NCBI GenBank assembly: GCA_947462335.1
Contig: OX381704.1
Coordinates: 48,798,942-48,862,941 of the forward strand
Direction: 5' to 3'
From: Harmothoe impar
Lineage: Eukaryota > Annelida > Polychaeta > Phyllodocida > Polynoidae
Length of the DNA stretch: 64,000 nucleotides
The notes under the pieces were generated by a model that was not told the origin of the DNA, did not search any database, and worked only from the letters and a program-made list of their open reading frames with translations. Positions 32,031 through 45,770 of this stretch are shown here, in pieces. Within the stretch, counting starts at the first letter, position 1; every line of letters starts with the position of its first letter. A program made the position numbers and the translations under genes.

Positions 32031-35000
32031 GTATATATAGACCATTGCAAAGTCAGATTTATCACCATTAGACTAAGTGGGCGGATGTATACATATAGGA
32101 GATCTGCAGACGTTTAAAACTTACAGGTACCCCCTGCAGATTATACACCGTCTCCACATAGACAGGATACTGTATCCCTCCCTCCGTCCCTTTTCTGTTA
32201 GCAGCAAATGATTTGAGGAAGAAGTTTTAAAAACTAGCACACTAACAGGCAACATCCAAGATGTTCAATACCTGCTGGTATTGGTAACCAGAATCACACA
32301 GCATATAGATGAGGTACACATCGGGTGGTACTGTAGTCTTGTGGCAACAGAGGTCGTTTGTGAATGTTCCTTTTGGCCTTTCAGTGCAGTATTGCTTTCT
32401 ACAGGACATTGCTCCCAACTCTATTTTTCCACATAACTGGCCCGTTCACGATTGTTTCGCCGGCGTTTGCCATGCCTTAACATAATAAAACTATATTTAC
32501 GTTGTGATAAATCTTTTGACCTCTTCAGGGTGTGAAACACTCCCCATGTGTTAGGGAGCTATGGACTCCGATCAAAGACATGGGTGGGGCACACCCAGGG
32601 ACGCCCTGGAGGAGTCTACTAACCCTCACTGCAAAAAGGTAAATACCCTATGTAGAGAAGCTATTACAGAACGTCCTTCTGAAGCGTGCAACAAATCTAC
32701 TGCAGTGTATTAGTGGCACTTGCATAGCTGATGTCAACAGCAAAAGTCGGTCAGGAATTCGATATAATATGAGTCGACTGTTAAGAGGTCGACTTAATAC
32801 GAGAGAAACTGTGATATATAGCATTGCCAGCCTCCTTGTTGAAATGGAGTAAGGAATAATGGACCCTCTCTCCAAATAGAGTAATTATGGCAACATGTCT
32901 GACTCCGGAAAGAGAGTCTATAAGTCATGTTTCACAAAACGTCTATTTACCAAGGATTCCAAGGTAGACATGTCAATTATTGATGCCAAATATACTGTCA
33001 CTGTTCACTATAGTGTATATACATTTATAAAAGAAATACCATTATATATTTTCCCATATGCAAACCTCCCATGGTCAGATACACACTTGGTATGGCACAT
33101 TGCTGTCTATCATCCAATGGAAATGTTCGACATGATACAATTTTAACAGCAGGTGCTTTCTGCGTATATCTACTTCAATAATGAAAATGGCAAGATGGAC
33201 TGTTAGCCTGCTAATGCATGAACACGACCCAGGGGACGCCTTCCTGGGCTAAACACCTCCATCATTCCCAATCTGCAGCGCCTCTGGTATAAATTAGGTA
33301 TTGTACAGTCATTGGGGAGCGTGCTGAGGGGAGTGGTCCTGGAAATGAGACCACCAACAGAACACCACGCAGTCTCAGCATTGAGTAAATTATTTTTCCT
33401 CGCCCATAGGACGCTGCGCTGGGCTGGGTGGGGGGGGGGGGGGAGTGGTGGGGTAGGATGGTAGATGGGTCTTTAGTATAGTACGCCTTGTAGTAACACC
33501 CATAATGTGGCATGGTATTGGATACGTTAGTCACGTCACCTGGTCTGTGGAATGTCCGTGCATTATTAACAGGTTATTTGTAACGGCCCATACTGGATAA
33601 TGTAGACAGAAAGGTGCACTGAGTGCTGCTATACAGCATGGGGGTGGTACAAAGACAACTTCACACGTTCTGTGTAAGCTTGGCGCTTCAGAAAGCTAGT
33701 TGTATTAAATAAAGTTCACTGTAAGATGTCTCTGTTCCCTTCATGTCTCTCGGTATTCTTTAATCGAATTGTCAAATTAAACAAGTTTTTTTCCACCTGT
33801 CAAGAAGCATGAGGTTTGGGGAAGTTTACTGACATATGGAAGGGGAAGTAACCCTCAACTGCACATTATATCTGCAATCATTCTCCATATACCGACCTTA
33901 TCCATGACTCCATACTTGAATAACACCTGTGGGTAGATAGTTCGGATTTTCTTTTTAAACTCCAGCTTTTTTCCAGCCAGAATTTCGAGTAACAATATTG
34001 ACTTGCAGATCTTAATGTTGGATGCAGGGGCTATCAATAAAAATACGAAATCAACTGTAAAATTAAGACCTCAACATATCCTAACATGTCTATTTCTTTT
34101 AGATGTTTGCCCTTGTCCAAGACCATGCATGGTCTACGTAGATGTGAGATAGCTTTTTAGGAAAAAGGTAGTTCAATAAAATGTGATCTCTATATCTGGT
34201 GATAAGAACTACTGATTAGACGTAATCAACAATGGCTTATATATATATAGACGATTAAAATGTGTTTCTATGGCCAGTCTTCACAGAAATTCCTTTTGTT
34301 GCTTCATCATACATAGAAAAGACGGAGAGTGAAAGAAGACTGTACCCAATACATACGATAAAATGAAGCACCATGATATTTTATTATATTTATTAGCGGT
34401 CCCAGCTGCCGTACGACGACACCAATTAGCAAAAATCTGACATCAACAATGACGTATAGATGACGTGAAAGCATTCTCAGGGCTGCTGTGTGAGGCATGG
34501 TCTGAGGTAGGTCTGGAAACCTCACGTGTGGGGGACAGTGGGCGGGTATAGGTGCGTATGGGTGGTGGGTGGATAGGCAGGTGGGTAAGTTATGCCCGAC
34601 TCAGGTAGACCCATTCACCTCCTCGGGTATCACAGGTATCAGTCCCTTGCAGTACACAACCTAATGCTGCCAGCCACCTGGGCACTTCCTGGTAAAGGAG
34701 AGGTTGTATTATCTTACATCCCACTGTTCGGAACTGCCCAGGTGAATAACCGATGATGTCTGTCAGAGCAAGGACCTGTGCTATTCCACCTGTTGAATTG
34801 AGCATTATTATTAGCGCAGGATTATTACGGAGATGGCTTATATTTATAATCCAGAATCGGACTCATCCTAATTAAGCAGCCATGGTATGACCCTCTGATG
34901 GCCTGCATGCAGCTTATACAGGTGTTATTAATAGTAGTAACCAACATTCTAAATCAAAGAAAAACAAAGACCCTTTTTATCAGTTTACAGCGAGGTAGAA

Positions 35001-36669
35001 TTAAAATGGGGCGAAACTAAATACAACATCAACATGCCAAAAGGGACGACATGGCATTCATATAGGATGATAATCACCTGTCAACCCTAGTTAATGAGAA
35101 TGCTAATGAGAGGTACGTGTGTCTATTTGCAATGCCCAAATACAGCTTATGTTGTAGAGGGTATTCGTAATAACAGGGTATGAAGAAAAGTCCTAATTAG
35201 AAAAACTGAAATAGATGTTCATTATCTGCATCTCGTGTTCATGAAGGCAGAATATGTTGATACAAAATCTGCTTATAAGCGTACAGAACTGTGTCGTTGA
35301 CACGAAATGTCAATCACTATACATTGTATCATCAATGGCCAGGTATACAGCCATACGTTATACTAGCTGCATCTACAGTATTAAAGGACAACAGTTTACC
35401 GTTAATTTGATCAGTAGGTTTACATCTGATGTATACCGAACGGTTACAGAATACTGCTTACGAAAGCATACCAATATAACATGGCAACTGAGAAGTGGCA
35501 GGGGTACAGTGTACAGAATTCAAGGTAGGAAGTATGACCTGGAGTAACAATAGACTTTCTTTATTGGCTAGTGTGACAAATCCCATAGAGCAAACATGTG
35601 TGTCCACCTCTATATAATCAGATAATAGACTTCCAAGGCCCAAGCCGAATTAATACCTTACCAGCATACACCAACCCCAGAGAGGGGTCTGAAAGGATCC
35701 GTGCTTAGATTATGCTTGCACAGCTTAGCACTGCCACCACATGTTTTGATTTCTTATGAGTGTAACAATGGCCAACACTAAGCCAAATTAGAGCCAAGTT
35801 GATAATCCAGTCACCACAGTCGAGCCCCATGGCGTTCCCTCCAGGGTAGTGGGTCCAATAATATGGCATTTGGTAAGAATCGACTGTACTTGGCGTCATA
35901 CTCACAGCACTGCAGGATATTTGAGCTTACCCTCATGATTTGAGCCACTAGAAATAATCTCTGGCATCATGTATGACTTAATTATGCAATAATATTTTGA
36001 GAATTATTGCACAATATTTCCATGGCCCCCAGCAAAGTATATAATTACTAGTGATAGGAATTGTTTACTTATCTGTTATTTCTATCGCCATCAGCAGCGG
36101 AAAGGCTTAGGGTACAATTTTACAGGTGGAAGACTGTGGTGAATATTATTGATCTCGTGATGATTAACCACAATGGAAGCATTACGTAATAAACCATAAG
36201 TCTTTGTCTCCAACTCTCCCTCTGAGTCACACAATAGTAAAACGGGCCTGGATACCAGGTGTTTCTGCACATACACAGGTAATACAATGCAACATTTTCC
36301 AGGAAAGAACTAAATAGTCATCTTCCAGGAAGGAAACAAAAGCAAGGTAATATAATATGTAATATAGTCTAATTAGCTCTTCACCCAAAAACCGGATGAA
36401 ACCAGATCGTGCTCATCATGAAAATAACAGAACTCCAACATGGCCAATACAACCGGTGTTGAAAAGTGATCCCACTCTCAACACGATCCGCTTTTGTTGA
36501 CACATGTCATCATTATCCTCTCAATGTACCCTTTATATCGATTACAAGAAGATTAATTATATCCCATACTCACTGACACCTGTCAACGGGATAGACATTC
36601 AAAACACACACCATTCACTGTGAACCAATGCATGTGCCACTATTCGACTCCGCAGACACAGCAAACATC
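32031..36669. other. Non-coding sequence, nothing recognised
   Basis: A G run lies near 33431. No supported exon or element was found. Confidence 0.4.
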
Positions 36670-36870
36670 GTTCAGGGTCCCTATTCATAAGTTCATATGA
36701 CTATCTCAGTCGTTTTATGACAATCGGCAGCCAACCAACTACAGTCTGAAAATACAATTACAGACCCATTTCACAAGAGGTAGTCGTATATTGCTTAACA
36801 ACAGCTTGGGGTAATTTGAATTATGATTGGGAACATAATGCAGTCGTCAAGGAATAGTCGAAACATACAT
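36670..36870. repeat. Fragment of the ATTCATAAG foldback family
   Basis: The segment starting CCCTATTCATAAGTT shares CCCATTTCACAAGAG and the TTACGATTAGGAACAT-type motif (here TTATGATTGGGAACAT) with the element around 54160-54320. Only one end is recognisable. Confidence 0.45.
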
Positions 36871-37394
36871 CCCCTGTATAAACGGCGCGCGGGCACTTTA
36901 CAGATGATTGTCTGGGAAACTGAGAAGTATCTCAAAGATGGTGGAAGGCTTTTGACCAACATTGTGCCATGTTACCGGAAACCCAAGCTTTTTTTTTTAC
37001 ATTTGGCCTAATGCATCATATTTTGTTTAACCACCTCTGACATCTGAGCTAAAATATTGACTATGTTTTTTTGATCACACACTGATGGGGATGTCAGGGC
37101 ACATGATATATAATGCAAATGGCATTGTTCACGCCGCCATGTAGGCGTCCAAGAGGTTCCAAGTATACTGCTGAAAAGCGACAAAAGAAATGTAAAGAGA
37201 TGAAAAAGTGCTACAATGAGAGGTAATGAGCACATGGTGGCACTAATGGTTCCAATCACATACCATTGACAGAATTCCATATTTATTTGCCCATTACATT
37301 GGGCCCAAATTACTCGCTCCAGCCTCCAAATGTATGCCTCCACCCCGCTAACCCTAAACCACTCACCTACCCTATTGAGTGAGCCCTTCCCCAC

Positions 37395-37541
37395 CTTCCT
37401 CCGCCCGACCTGTGGCCTGCATGCAGTCTTCCTGCTCTGACGGTTCTTCTCTGCCCACCAACAGAGTTCACAGGCTGACAATCTGCAGCTGCGGACAGCT
37501 CTCTGACCGCCTCAGCCTGCCCTGCCTGACATGCCGTACTT
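37395..37541 (-). CDS. Weak candidate host exon
   Basis: On the minus strand a good acceptor (gtttcccttcaacacag) precedes 147 nt with an open frame, STACQAGQAEAVRELSAAAD onward, Arg/Gly-rich at its end. A mediocre donor (GGAAG then GTGGGG) closes it. The plus strand also shows a Cys-rich open frame here, so strand and reality are uncertain. Confidence 0.2.
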
Positions 37542-38398
37542 CCTGTGTTGAAGGGAAACTCAAGATGTGCACATGAAAGTGTCTTCACCCTGGTGGGAAC
37601 AGGAGATGCGCGGCAGCTTGGTTTCCTGTAAATATTATGGTCCCAGTTGCTGAATGATGAATAAATGAGGGATCTTACATACTTGTTTGTGCAATACAAT
37701 AATTCATAGCAAGATATCATTTGGATATTCTATTAAGATTTTCATGATCAGCCTCAATCCGTTGCATCTAGTATTGCAATGTATTGAGTTTTCATATTTA
37801 AACGATGATAGCTATTATTCCCTTGACAAAAACATAGTGGTCTAAATTCTCGGAAGGGGAGTGGGATGTCTGTGGTAGTAAGGTGTCCGTTTTCATTTAG
37901 ATTCATGAATCCCAAACAATGGGCAATATCTATAGTTGTGTCTAGACCAATCACTCGAACTGAATTGAACTTGAAGACGTATCATTCTGGGAGTAATGTG
38001 GTTGTGTCTAGATATGAACAGCATAAATACAATATGCCCCTGCAGACTAGGTCTACGAGAATGTTTTTAGACTTGCAAATCAGTGGAGGGAGAATGCTGT
38101 GCACGTGACACTGCTACATGAAATATTAGCCTATCCTTATAGATGACTGGCCAAAGGTGCACTGTCCTCATTCTGAGAGGGAGCCTGCAAAAACACAATA
38201 TTGGCACAGGCTGTGCCGCAGGTGGCTAGGCCTCCCCTCTTATGACATCGAGATACAACATAGTTGGCTTCGTTGTTGATGAGATAGGGTGAAAGGTATA
38301 CTGACATTTCAGAGGAATTAGGTGGTTGGACGTAGTCAATAAAAATAATGTTGCACTATGAAGGCTGGCCAGCAGTCGTAAAAATTCACATCTGCTCT

Positions 38399-38518
38399 CA
38401 ACACCTACATTTAAATGTAGAATCTATTATAGATTTACAGTAGAATCTATTATAGATTTATAGTAGATTCCATGAACTGTACACCTACAAAAATGGCAAC
38501 CAACTTTTTACTGTGTAA
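38399..38518. repeat. Dispersed repeat related to CACTGT-ended MITEs
   Basis: Contains two tandem copies of TAGAATCTATTATAGATTTA, then CTGTACACCTACAAAAATGG and CAACCAACTTTTTACTGTG. The latter motifs recur at 39150-39222 and 56786-56851. Confidence 0.5.
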
Positions 38519-39060
38519 ATCACACGCATTGACATATTTCGGCAATACGTACTGGTAAGATGATCGGACTCCATTTTCATCATGCCACTGTCCTAAGTTA
38601 TACATAATATCTGCGAGTACAATGTATCTGAATCCATGTTCTGTCGATAGGCACAAGGCAACATGCATAGAAAAAGGACCCGCCTTCTAAGAACATTGAG
38701 CGGCCACAAACGGCCCTTTTGGGGTGGCTGTGAGGGGGTGGGGGGTATGCCTGTACCCGGGGCGTGGCATGGGCTCGTATGGCGCCGATAAAAGGCCTTA
38801 GATCGATACGTCGACCGATTTCTGGTCTTCTGAATGCGTCAGCGTCAGGGCCAATCGCGTATACATTACAGGTACAGATCCTGATCACATATAGAGCAGA
38901 TCAATTCTATTTATAACCACTGTGAGCTGGTTAGGTGGGCGTAAGATACATTTAATGATGTCTAGAGTAACATGAAGCTTCAATCTACCCAATATCCTGT
39001 GGGCGATCTTAGCATGTAATGAAATCATAAATGGCAATATTAAGATAATAATCTGCAACA
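38519..39060. other. Non-coding, CpG-rich patch at 38.70-38.87 kb
   Basis: A CpG-rich patch with an open minus-strand frame lies here, but it has no convincing splice sites. Confidence 0.3.
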
Positions 39061-39222
39061 CACTGTAAATAGTTACTGTAGGTACACAGTATAATATATT
39101 GTAGTTTTACAGCAACTACTGTAGGATAGCTTTACAGTTAATTCTACCTACAATAAACTGTACACCTACCGCAGCTTCAACTGTACAAACTGTTCAAAAA
39201 TGGCAACCAACTGCTAACAGTG
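39061..39222. mobile_element. Short MITE with CACTGT ends
   Basis: Begins CACTGTAAATAGTT and ends with the complement of CACTGTTAGCAGTTGGTTG, giving imperfect inverted ends over 162 bp. The internal CTGTACACCTAC and ATGGCAACCAACT motifs are shared with copies at 38.4 and 56.8 kb. A TA duplication is not evident at this copy. Confidence 0.5.
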
Positions 39223-39625
39223 CATTAGGTAACATGTATAACAGAAAGTTGTCATAAAACTGAAAATAGAAGCACTCCAAAGGCTGTCATCAATTACGCT
39301 TTCAGTGCAAGCCACCAGGTATCATCTGGTGCACAGCAGTAATGCATGATTCCACCCAGATCATCCAACTGATCGAAAGCCTGTTTGTTAAAGTGTATTA
39401 CACACCTCTCATATATTGTTGTTTTATGGTTGGTGACAGCTGCCCTCAGAGTTCAACGATCCAAATGTGATCAGCGTACAGCTGCAATTGGGTGCTGGAG
39501 GTAGCTTATGATAACAACTAACATGTACACCAGAGTAAGGTGGCCCATTTCAGGTGTCATTTTTGCACAGATGGGCACACTGTTAGATGTGGTTTACTGC
39601 AGAAGAGATGGCTATCATTAGTGTA

Positions 39626-40462
39626 CACTGTAAAAAATAGATGTACTTTTTACAGATTCACTCTGTAAAATTTAACGCTGATTCACCGTTATTTGGAATA
39701 CAATGAAGCATCGTAAACATCAGCCATTTTACAGTGGATCCTTGTGAAATGCTAACCTGGTTTGGATAACAATGATTCAACGTAAACTCATCTTCTAATG
39801 TCAAATCCATGAGTGAGCCACATATATATATAGTGGATACTGCCACAGGTAGGTGGCCTGGTTTGTAAGTAGATTTTTCTGAAGAGTGTGAGCCCTTGAA
39901 GTGGAGTATACATGTTGAAAAAAATGGTAATTTTCAATTAATCTATATGTTTGACAATCTAACAATTTAATCTTGTGATAGGTTTGATAAGATACCATGA
40001 TCACTTGATAATATCCAGAAGAAAGTAGCTGTATTGATCTATACACCTATTTTGTGGTAACATACTATGCACATATCCCTACCTCTGGAAACTCTGCCTT
40101 GTATCGATTCTATAGAGTTAAACCTCTTGTATAGGCCATGGCTAGTATGCATGTCAGATCGCCAGTGTGGCATATAGGATCAGGGCAAAGTCAAAGTATG
40201 GCTCATCCGTAAGTTTTTAGATGTATACTACAGTAACTAAAGTCACCATAATCAGACTCCCTACAAGGCTTATAGAATATTCACAAAGTCTGTAATAGCA
40301 CTGGCAATAATGCTGAATCTCTGTACATTTGAATACTCTGAATCTATTAATGGTGATTCTACATGAAATTAACGGTGATTCAACGTAAAATTAACGGTGA
40401 AAGTTATGTCCCAAAAGTTGCCGGTGATTCACCGTCATTTTGACGACATTTTTTTTACAGTG
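39626..40462. mobile_element. TA-flanked non-autonomous DNA transposon (CACTGTAAAAA ends)
   Basis: The 837-bp element starts CACTGTAAAAAATAG and ends with TTTTTTTTACAGTG. TA lies directly outside both ends (39624-39625 and 40463-40464). The ends match those of 9820-10594, as do interior motifs such as GTGATTCACCGT and ACGGTGAAAGT. It has no transposase. A second pair of CTGTAAAA/TTTTACAG motifs near 39650-39735 hints at a nested or rearranged copy. Confidence 0.7.
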
Positions 40463-40464
40463 TA

Positions 40465-41720
40465 CTGATAATTTCTGGAAGGGCTGTATGCAGTATATAT
40501 ATGGATTATTAAATCACACCTGATGTACATTATACCACACCTGTTAGTGCATCTATAAGTCATTTATACCAGGTGAGTACAGTCCCTGTCAAACACCTTT
40601 TGTTGAAATAAACACATTGTATTGGTTTCAATTAGCTAATGCAACAATCACGAATGTATCCATACAATTGGGTTGCTGACATATTCATAAAGCTTCTCTT
40701 GTTCACAATGACATGATGTGTGTTCTGAATCTGGCCCTTTAGGCCTATGGGGGCCTAAGCTATAGTTGGAGGAACATGTACCCGAGACATAGATGTACAT
40801 GTATACTACTTATACTGAGCACATAGCCCCTAGCTATATAACCCTGAATACCCCCTATACCCGCTCTGCTACATGACAAGCAGTAGAGTTAGTTAGAGCT
40901 GAAAGGATATTTGGGTGATATATTGTGTCATAAAGATTAGATAATCTGCAGTAAGGAGGTTCAGCTCCTGGATCAAAGGCAGGTGAAACCAGACAAGTGG
41001 GCGTCCCCTGCCCTCTGTGTCCGTGCTGCAGGCTAGCTGGCCGACTTGAGCACATGTAGGTGCTCACAACTTCTATATAAGCAGAGCGCAGACAGGCGCG
41101 GCAGATTTATTGGCAGGCTGATATGAACTATGACAATGGCCAGCTGAGAGGCTTCTATAATTAGGCGCGCATTAGTCTGGGCCTGTATCAATATGATATA
41201 CAGGCTACTTCCAAGCCGCAGGTAGAGGTGTATGGTATTTCAGAAGTTATTTATCAAAGGCTGACCATTAATTTTATACAATTAACCATGCAGTATGTAT
41301 AACTTATAAAGTATGTACAAATTGGGGAGTGTTTTTTTTAGTAAACACCATGTAAAATGTTTGATCATCAAGGCGCTATTAACGTTGTTTTCACATCATA
41401 CAAATATTGAGCCTTTATGTGTAGTCAACAGTATAAATCTGATCATAATCTTATACCGCGAAGATAAGACTATTTTCAGGCATTTAGCGGATCGTTGGGT
41501 TACTGCCAAGACTTTTGGGTTAGACACATAGGACACTGTCATTTGTCAAGCATAACTTCAATATTTTGGATGACAAATAAAGTAATCTGGGACAAGCTGA
41601 AGTATACGGGTACTTTTATCTAGCGGAAGGGCTGCCAAATGTTGATAAGGGTAATGTCCACAATGGAGCGGACAAACAAAGGATGCCCTGTTCACCATAC
41701 AACCATCTTGTATTTTTTCT
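40465..41720. other. Non-coding sequence, nothing recognised
   Basis: A donor-like CCAG/GTGAGTAC occurs at 40572 without a convincing exon. Confidence 0.4.
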
Positions 41721-42035
41721 ATGGCGTGCCATCTTGGTTTTGGAAAGGTTTTATATTAGTCTATGGAAACTGCATGAGGATCAAAGATAAATCCACCCAA
41801 TGGCATCTCGCATGATACATTTGATTGGAAACCTATCATTCTGTAAAAACTAGCTGAGGGTTAAATTATAGATTTCTTTAGCGTGCAAACTTGGTTCCGG
41901 AAAAGGTTTAGTTTATTCTATGGAAACTACATAAGGATCAGAGATAAATCCACTTGATCTCGTACGCTGTATTTGATTGGGGTCCTATTTTTTCTGTGGA
42001 AACTAGCTATTTAAAGATCAAGTTACAGAATCACA
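41721..42035 (+). repeat. Diverged tandem duplication, about 157-bp unit
   Basis: Two adjacent copies share GCGTGC-CTTGGTT-CGG/TGGAAA, CTATGGAAACT, AAGGATCAGAGATAAATCCAC-type and TTTGATTGG motifs at an offset of about 157 bp. They are clearly diverged, so the duplication is old. There is no coding potential. Confidence 0.65.
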
Positions 42036-43314
42036 CATTCTTATAAAGTAAATATATTCAATCAAATATATAATCGGTGAAAGTGAATAGAGTATCCAAT
42101 TACTATCCATAGTCTGCTGCACATAGGTGCCCCGCCTCTTCCACTAAATGCTTATTTCGCTTGACACATTATACATGTAGTTTTTTTTCCAACATGGCGG
42201 TTCAGAAAGTACTGCCTCACCCTGGGATGGCCCTGGCCCATTGCCAATATCGTTCGTGACAGGACGACTCTGTTAATATTCAAACACAGGCAAGACAACA
42301 CATCATAGGCCTTGGACATTGTGAGCGGAAGGAAGTTAAGAACGTGATCTATTGCTGCTGGAAATCACACCAGATCTACGGGACAAACACCTAAAAACCC
42401 AATATCCTGAGTCGGGCAAGAAGAAGAGGCATTGGCCGGGCCTTCGGGCTCGCCTAATGTATCCGGTTTTAAAAATAGGCAGCCCAAGCTTAATTTGGAT
42501 TCTATAACTCTTGTCTTTTTTAATAAGCTATTTGTTTTTCTAGTTGTATCCCAGTCAGATGGGAGGGTGTATACTCTGAAAACATGTATTCTGTTCCAAT
42601 GATAAATATGTTATTACTGTCTACAGATGGGGGTAACCTACATAAGTGTACGGTGTATACAACATAGAACTATGTATAGACCGGGAGAACACACATGCAT
42701 GCTAGAATTTAGAATATGCTTGTATTAATGTTAATATATTCTATGATGCTGATAGTGACACGCTGGTAATATAATTACGGCGGTATGTAAGGTGGACCTA
42801 TTAACACCGAGCCTACTCAAAATACGTCAAGTATGAATACATCAAGTCAGGTCAATGAATGTAGAACAGAGATGGATTCCTATATGTCAATCTTTTTTTA
42901 TTATTCTTTATTTAACAACTTTTTTGTTGGGGCTAGGTTACATCTCTTCACCAGATTTGGCTGGCTGTTCTACCACCTGGGCCTGTATCTCTCATCGTGA
43001 TGGTAATTATAGCATAAGATTGACTAGGTGGGAAGTCGATGTAACTCAGGGATATTGTCAAAGTAGTACAATGTATATGTCAGTATAAAAAGACTGACAT
43101 ACCAAATACTTGTGCGTATATCATTGCTGCATTGCATAAATACCACAAGGTATTCCAATAAAGAACTAATTGGACAAGTAGTGATGTTAGATGGCACCAT
43201 ATGCTGGACCCATCGTCTTGTCAGCAGACCTTCAATGGCTTTCCAGTCGGTAAAATCTCATAATTTAGATATATGAGCTTCTGAATTTTGCAATAAAGCA
43301 CAAATTCCCTTCAG
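42036..43314. other. Non-coding sequence, nothing recognised
   Basis: No supported exon or repeat was found. Confidence 0.4.
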
Positions 43315-43388
43315 TTGCCACATGCTTGGATGCACATGCAAGATGTAACGGTGGGTTGGCCAGACGATTAATAATGGAGTTGACAAAG
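43315..43388 (+). CDS. Candidate host exon, unknown protein
   Basis: A good acceptor (caaattcccttcag) is followed by 74 nt and a donor (GACAAAG then GTAAGCC). Only one of the three frames is open. It encodes ATCLDAHARCNGGLARRLIM and ends with ELTK. The exon needs one base from the preceding exon and ends at phase 0. Both phases are compatible with the candidates at 31911-32030 (second frame) and 46535-46642, which would allow one plus-strand gene. The family is not recognised. Confidence 0.35.
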
Positions 43389-44963
43389 GTAAGCCATCCA
43401 GGCATTTAGCTATTTCAGTGTGTGGAAGGGGCCCCGTGCTATTGCACCTCCAGTGATCACCTTAATAAGCACCTTAAATACTGTGGTGCCGACAACTTTC
43501 CCACCCCTCTCTCCCCACTTGTCTACTCACTCCTGTTCATGGGGTCGTGGCAGGGCGGCCCTGCAGGCACCGGGCCGCCCACAGGTGGGCTGATCCCTTA
43601 ATAAAGGATCCAGATCTCACCAGGTGTGGACGTGGCACCACACAGGGGAGGAGGGGCTCGTCCATCACAGGTGGAGATCAATGGGTATTAGATAGAGTGG
43701 AGGTGGGTGGTGGGGAGGAGGTGTGGGGGAGCAGGGGGGGGGAGAAACCCAAGAGAAATGAAGAAGACTCTTTAGATATACGCTTCACGTACCTCCTGGG
43801 AGCTGTTTCTTAACTAACTTATAAAAAAATGTGGAAGGTGGGAGGTGTGAGGATGATCTCTAACTGGTCTGTGGGGAGTAACAGGTGACTAGTCTGCTCA
43901 CCTTTAATTAGAGCACTGAGGTAGGTAGACATGTGTCCTATCTACTGGGTGTGTTTTCCCAAACAACCTGCGGTGGGGCCATGGTAAGGCTGACAGAGAT
44001 GGGGTGATGAGTGTGGGGCAGGTGTTGCAACGGTGTTTTTATTCTTGTTGTTTTTGGATGACATGTGCCTGGTGTAAATCGTCATGTTTCTCTGTTTTTA
44101 TGTGTGTATTATTGTTATCGTTGTAGTCCTGTATGTGTCATAGCTTTTCCCCCTGACCTTCAGCCTTCCCGGCAGCTTTATGAGGAAGGGTGGGGCTGGG
44201 GGTCATGTGTGTATATAGGATAGTAAGGGGGAGAGGTGGGGTAGTGTCGGTCTAAAGAAAAATCTAAAAAAGGGTCACTATATCAGACCCTTCTGACGCA
44301 ATCAGGGACAAAGAAAGAGACTAAATAGCTATGAAAATTGGGGAAATATGTAAATTTTCCGCATGGATCTACGTGAAATGATATCATCATTTAGTTTCAC
44401 AGCATTTCCAGAATTCTCCTCAAGATAGGCACCAACCATAAGGAACTGAAGCTCATGGATTTTGAATGATATAGACCTGGGGCATGGGTTACAAGTGAAT
44501 GGTTGAAGACTAGGGGTGAACCCAAAATGATGGGGTTCCCAGGTGTTCCGTGGTGGCAGTGGAACCAGAGGCCAAGACGTTTTGTGGGTTGGGGTTGCAG
44601 TAACGGTGCAATGACTAGTAGGTATAGGTGAAAGGTCGGGTAGAAAAGGGTGATCAAAAGGCAGATGTCAGTGTTTCCATAGGGAAAGGATGAATAAGAA
44701 GTAAGCAACCTGATAGGGCTGAGGTTTAAGGGTACGCCCGCAGAGGTTTACTATGGTTTAAACACTATGAATAAGTTCGTTCCACCTGCTTTGACGCTTT
44801 CACTAAAGCAGCTGTAGCCCATATTATAATTACCATACCCTACAGATCCCAATAACCTTGCTTTTATTTTGTCACCTTGCCACTCGCCAACCCCAAATGT
44901 GTTATAGTCAATCCGGAAGTATTCACAGCACTATAACATTATCATAAGTTTAATTCGCACCAT
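43389..44963. other. Non-coding sequence, nothing recognised
   Basis: GC-richer around 43500-43760 with a G run near 43733. No supported exon was found. Confidence 0.4.
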
Positions 44964-45770
44964 TAGTCCAGTAAACGAAAGGAAATATATAGCCTAGTCT
45001 CAACAAAATTGCAAGAAAAGGTTTCTCAGTGGTTTTCACCTCTTTGATATATGTACTTTCCAGAAAAAAATTGTTTCCAGCAATCCCGCCTGGGGAAGTG
45101 CCCCAAATCCAACATGGCCGCCACTAAACCAGGTCAAACAGGAAAACTGCTATAAAAATGGAACAAATCATCATATTCACACATATGATGGCTCTATTAA
45201 CATCAGCATGAAGAGATCTATCCAATAGAGCATGTCTCTTAGTTTTGAAGTTTCAAAGAATAGCGTAAAATTTCAAATGGCCGCCAAAAAGTCCTTAAAA
45301 TGCATGAAATAACACATCTCTGCTTCTAATCAACATAGAGATACAAATGAAGGCTCAAAATATATGTTTCTAAGGTCAGAGAATTTGAATTTACTATATG
45401 TTTGAAAAGATAAATGGCAGCCATTTTGAATTTTTAATGAGGTCACTGCTGATGGCTGTTTATATTACTACCAGAAAATAGGATATTTTCCTGATTTGTT
45501 TCCAATAAGCATAGGGATGAGATTTGGGAAGGAGACTTACATAACATCTTGTGAGACCAGTAATATGAACTCAAGCATTTGCAAGGGACAAACATATATG
45601 TGAGCAGGCAAGCAGAAAGGATACTCCCTGCGGGGTTAGTTCTGATTTTAGCCACCAGGAGAGTACCCTTTTCCCTTGCCTGTGCACATATCTGCAGTTT
45701 TCGGTATTTGATTAGATGCCTGCCACCAGGTTTCATCGAAATTAAAGGTAGTGAAGTTTATGTGCACTCT
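44964..45770 (+). repeat. Left arm of a large inverted repeat
   Basis: This segment is about 85-90% complementary (visual estimate) to 48115-48806. The outer limit is TAGTCCAGTAAACGAA, matched by TTCGTTTACTGGACTA at 48791-48806. The arms contain ATGGCCGCCA-type motifs. The left arm carries an extra hairpin of about 100 bp, at 45593-45691, missing from the right arm. The two arms could be the long termini of one 3.8-kb element, or two copies of one repeat inserted in opposite orientation. Confidence 0.8.
45593..45691. mobile_element. Small palindromic insertion within the left arm
   Basis: CATATATGTGAGCAGGCAAG at its left is complementary to the segment ending CTTGCCTGTGCACATATCTG at its right. 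AGGATACTCCCTG pairs with CAGGAGAGTACCC. The matching place in the right arm of the inverted repeat lacks this segment, so it probably inserted later. No clear target duplication was seen. Confidence 0.5.
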
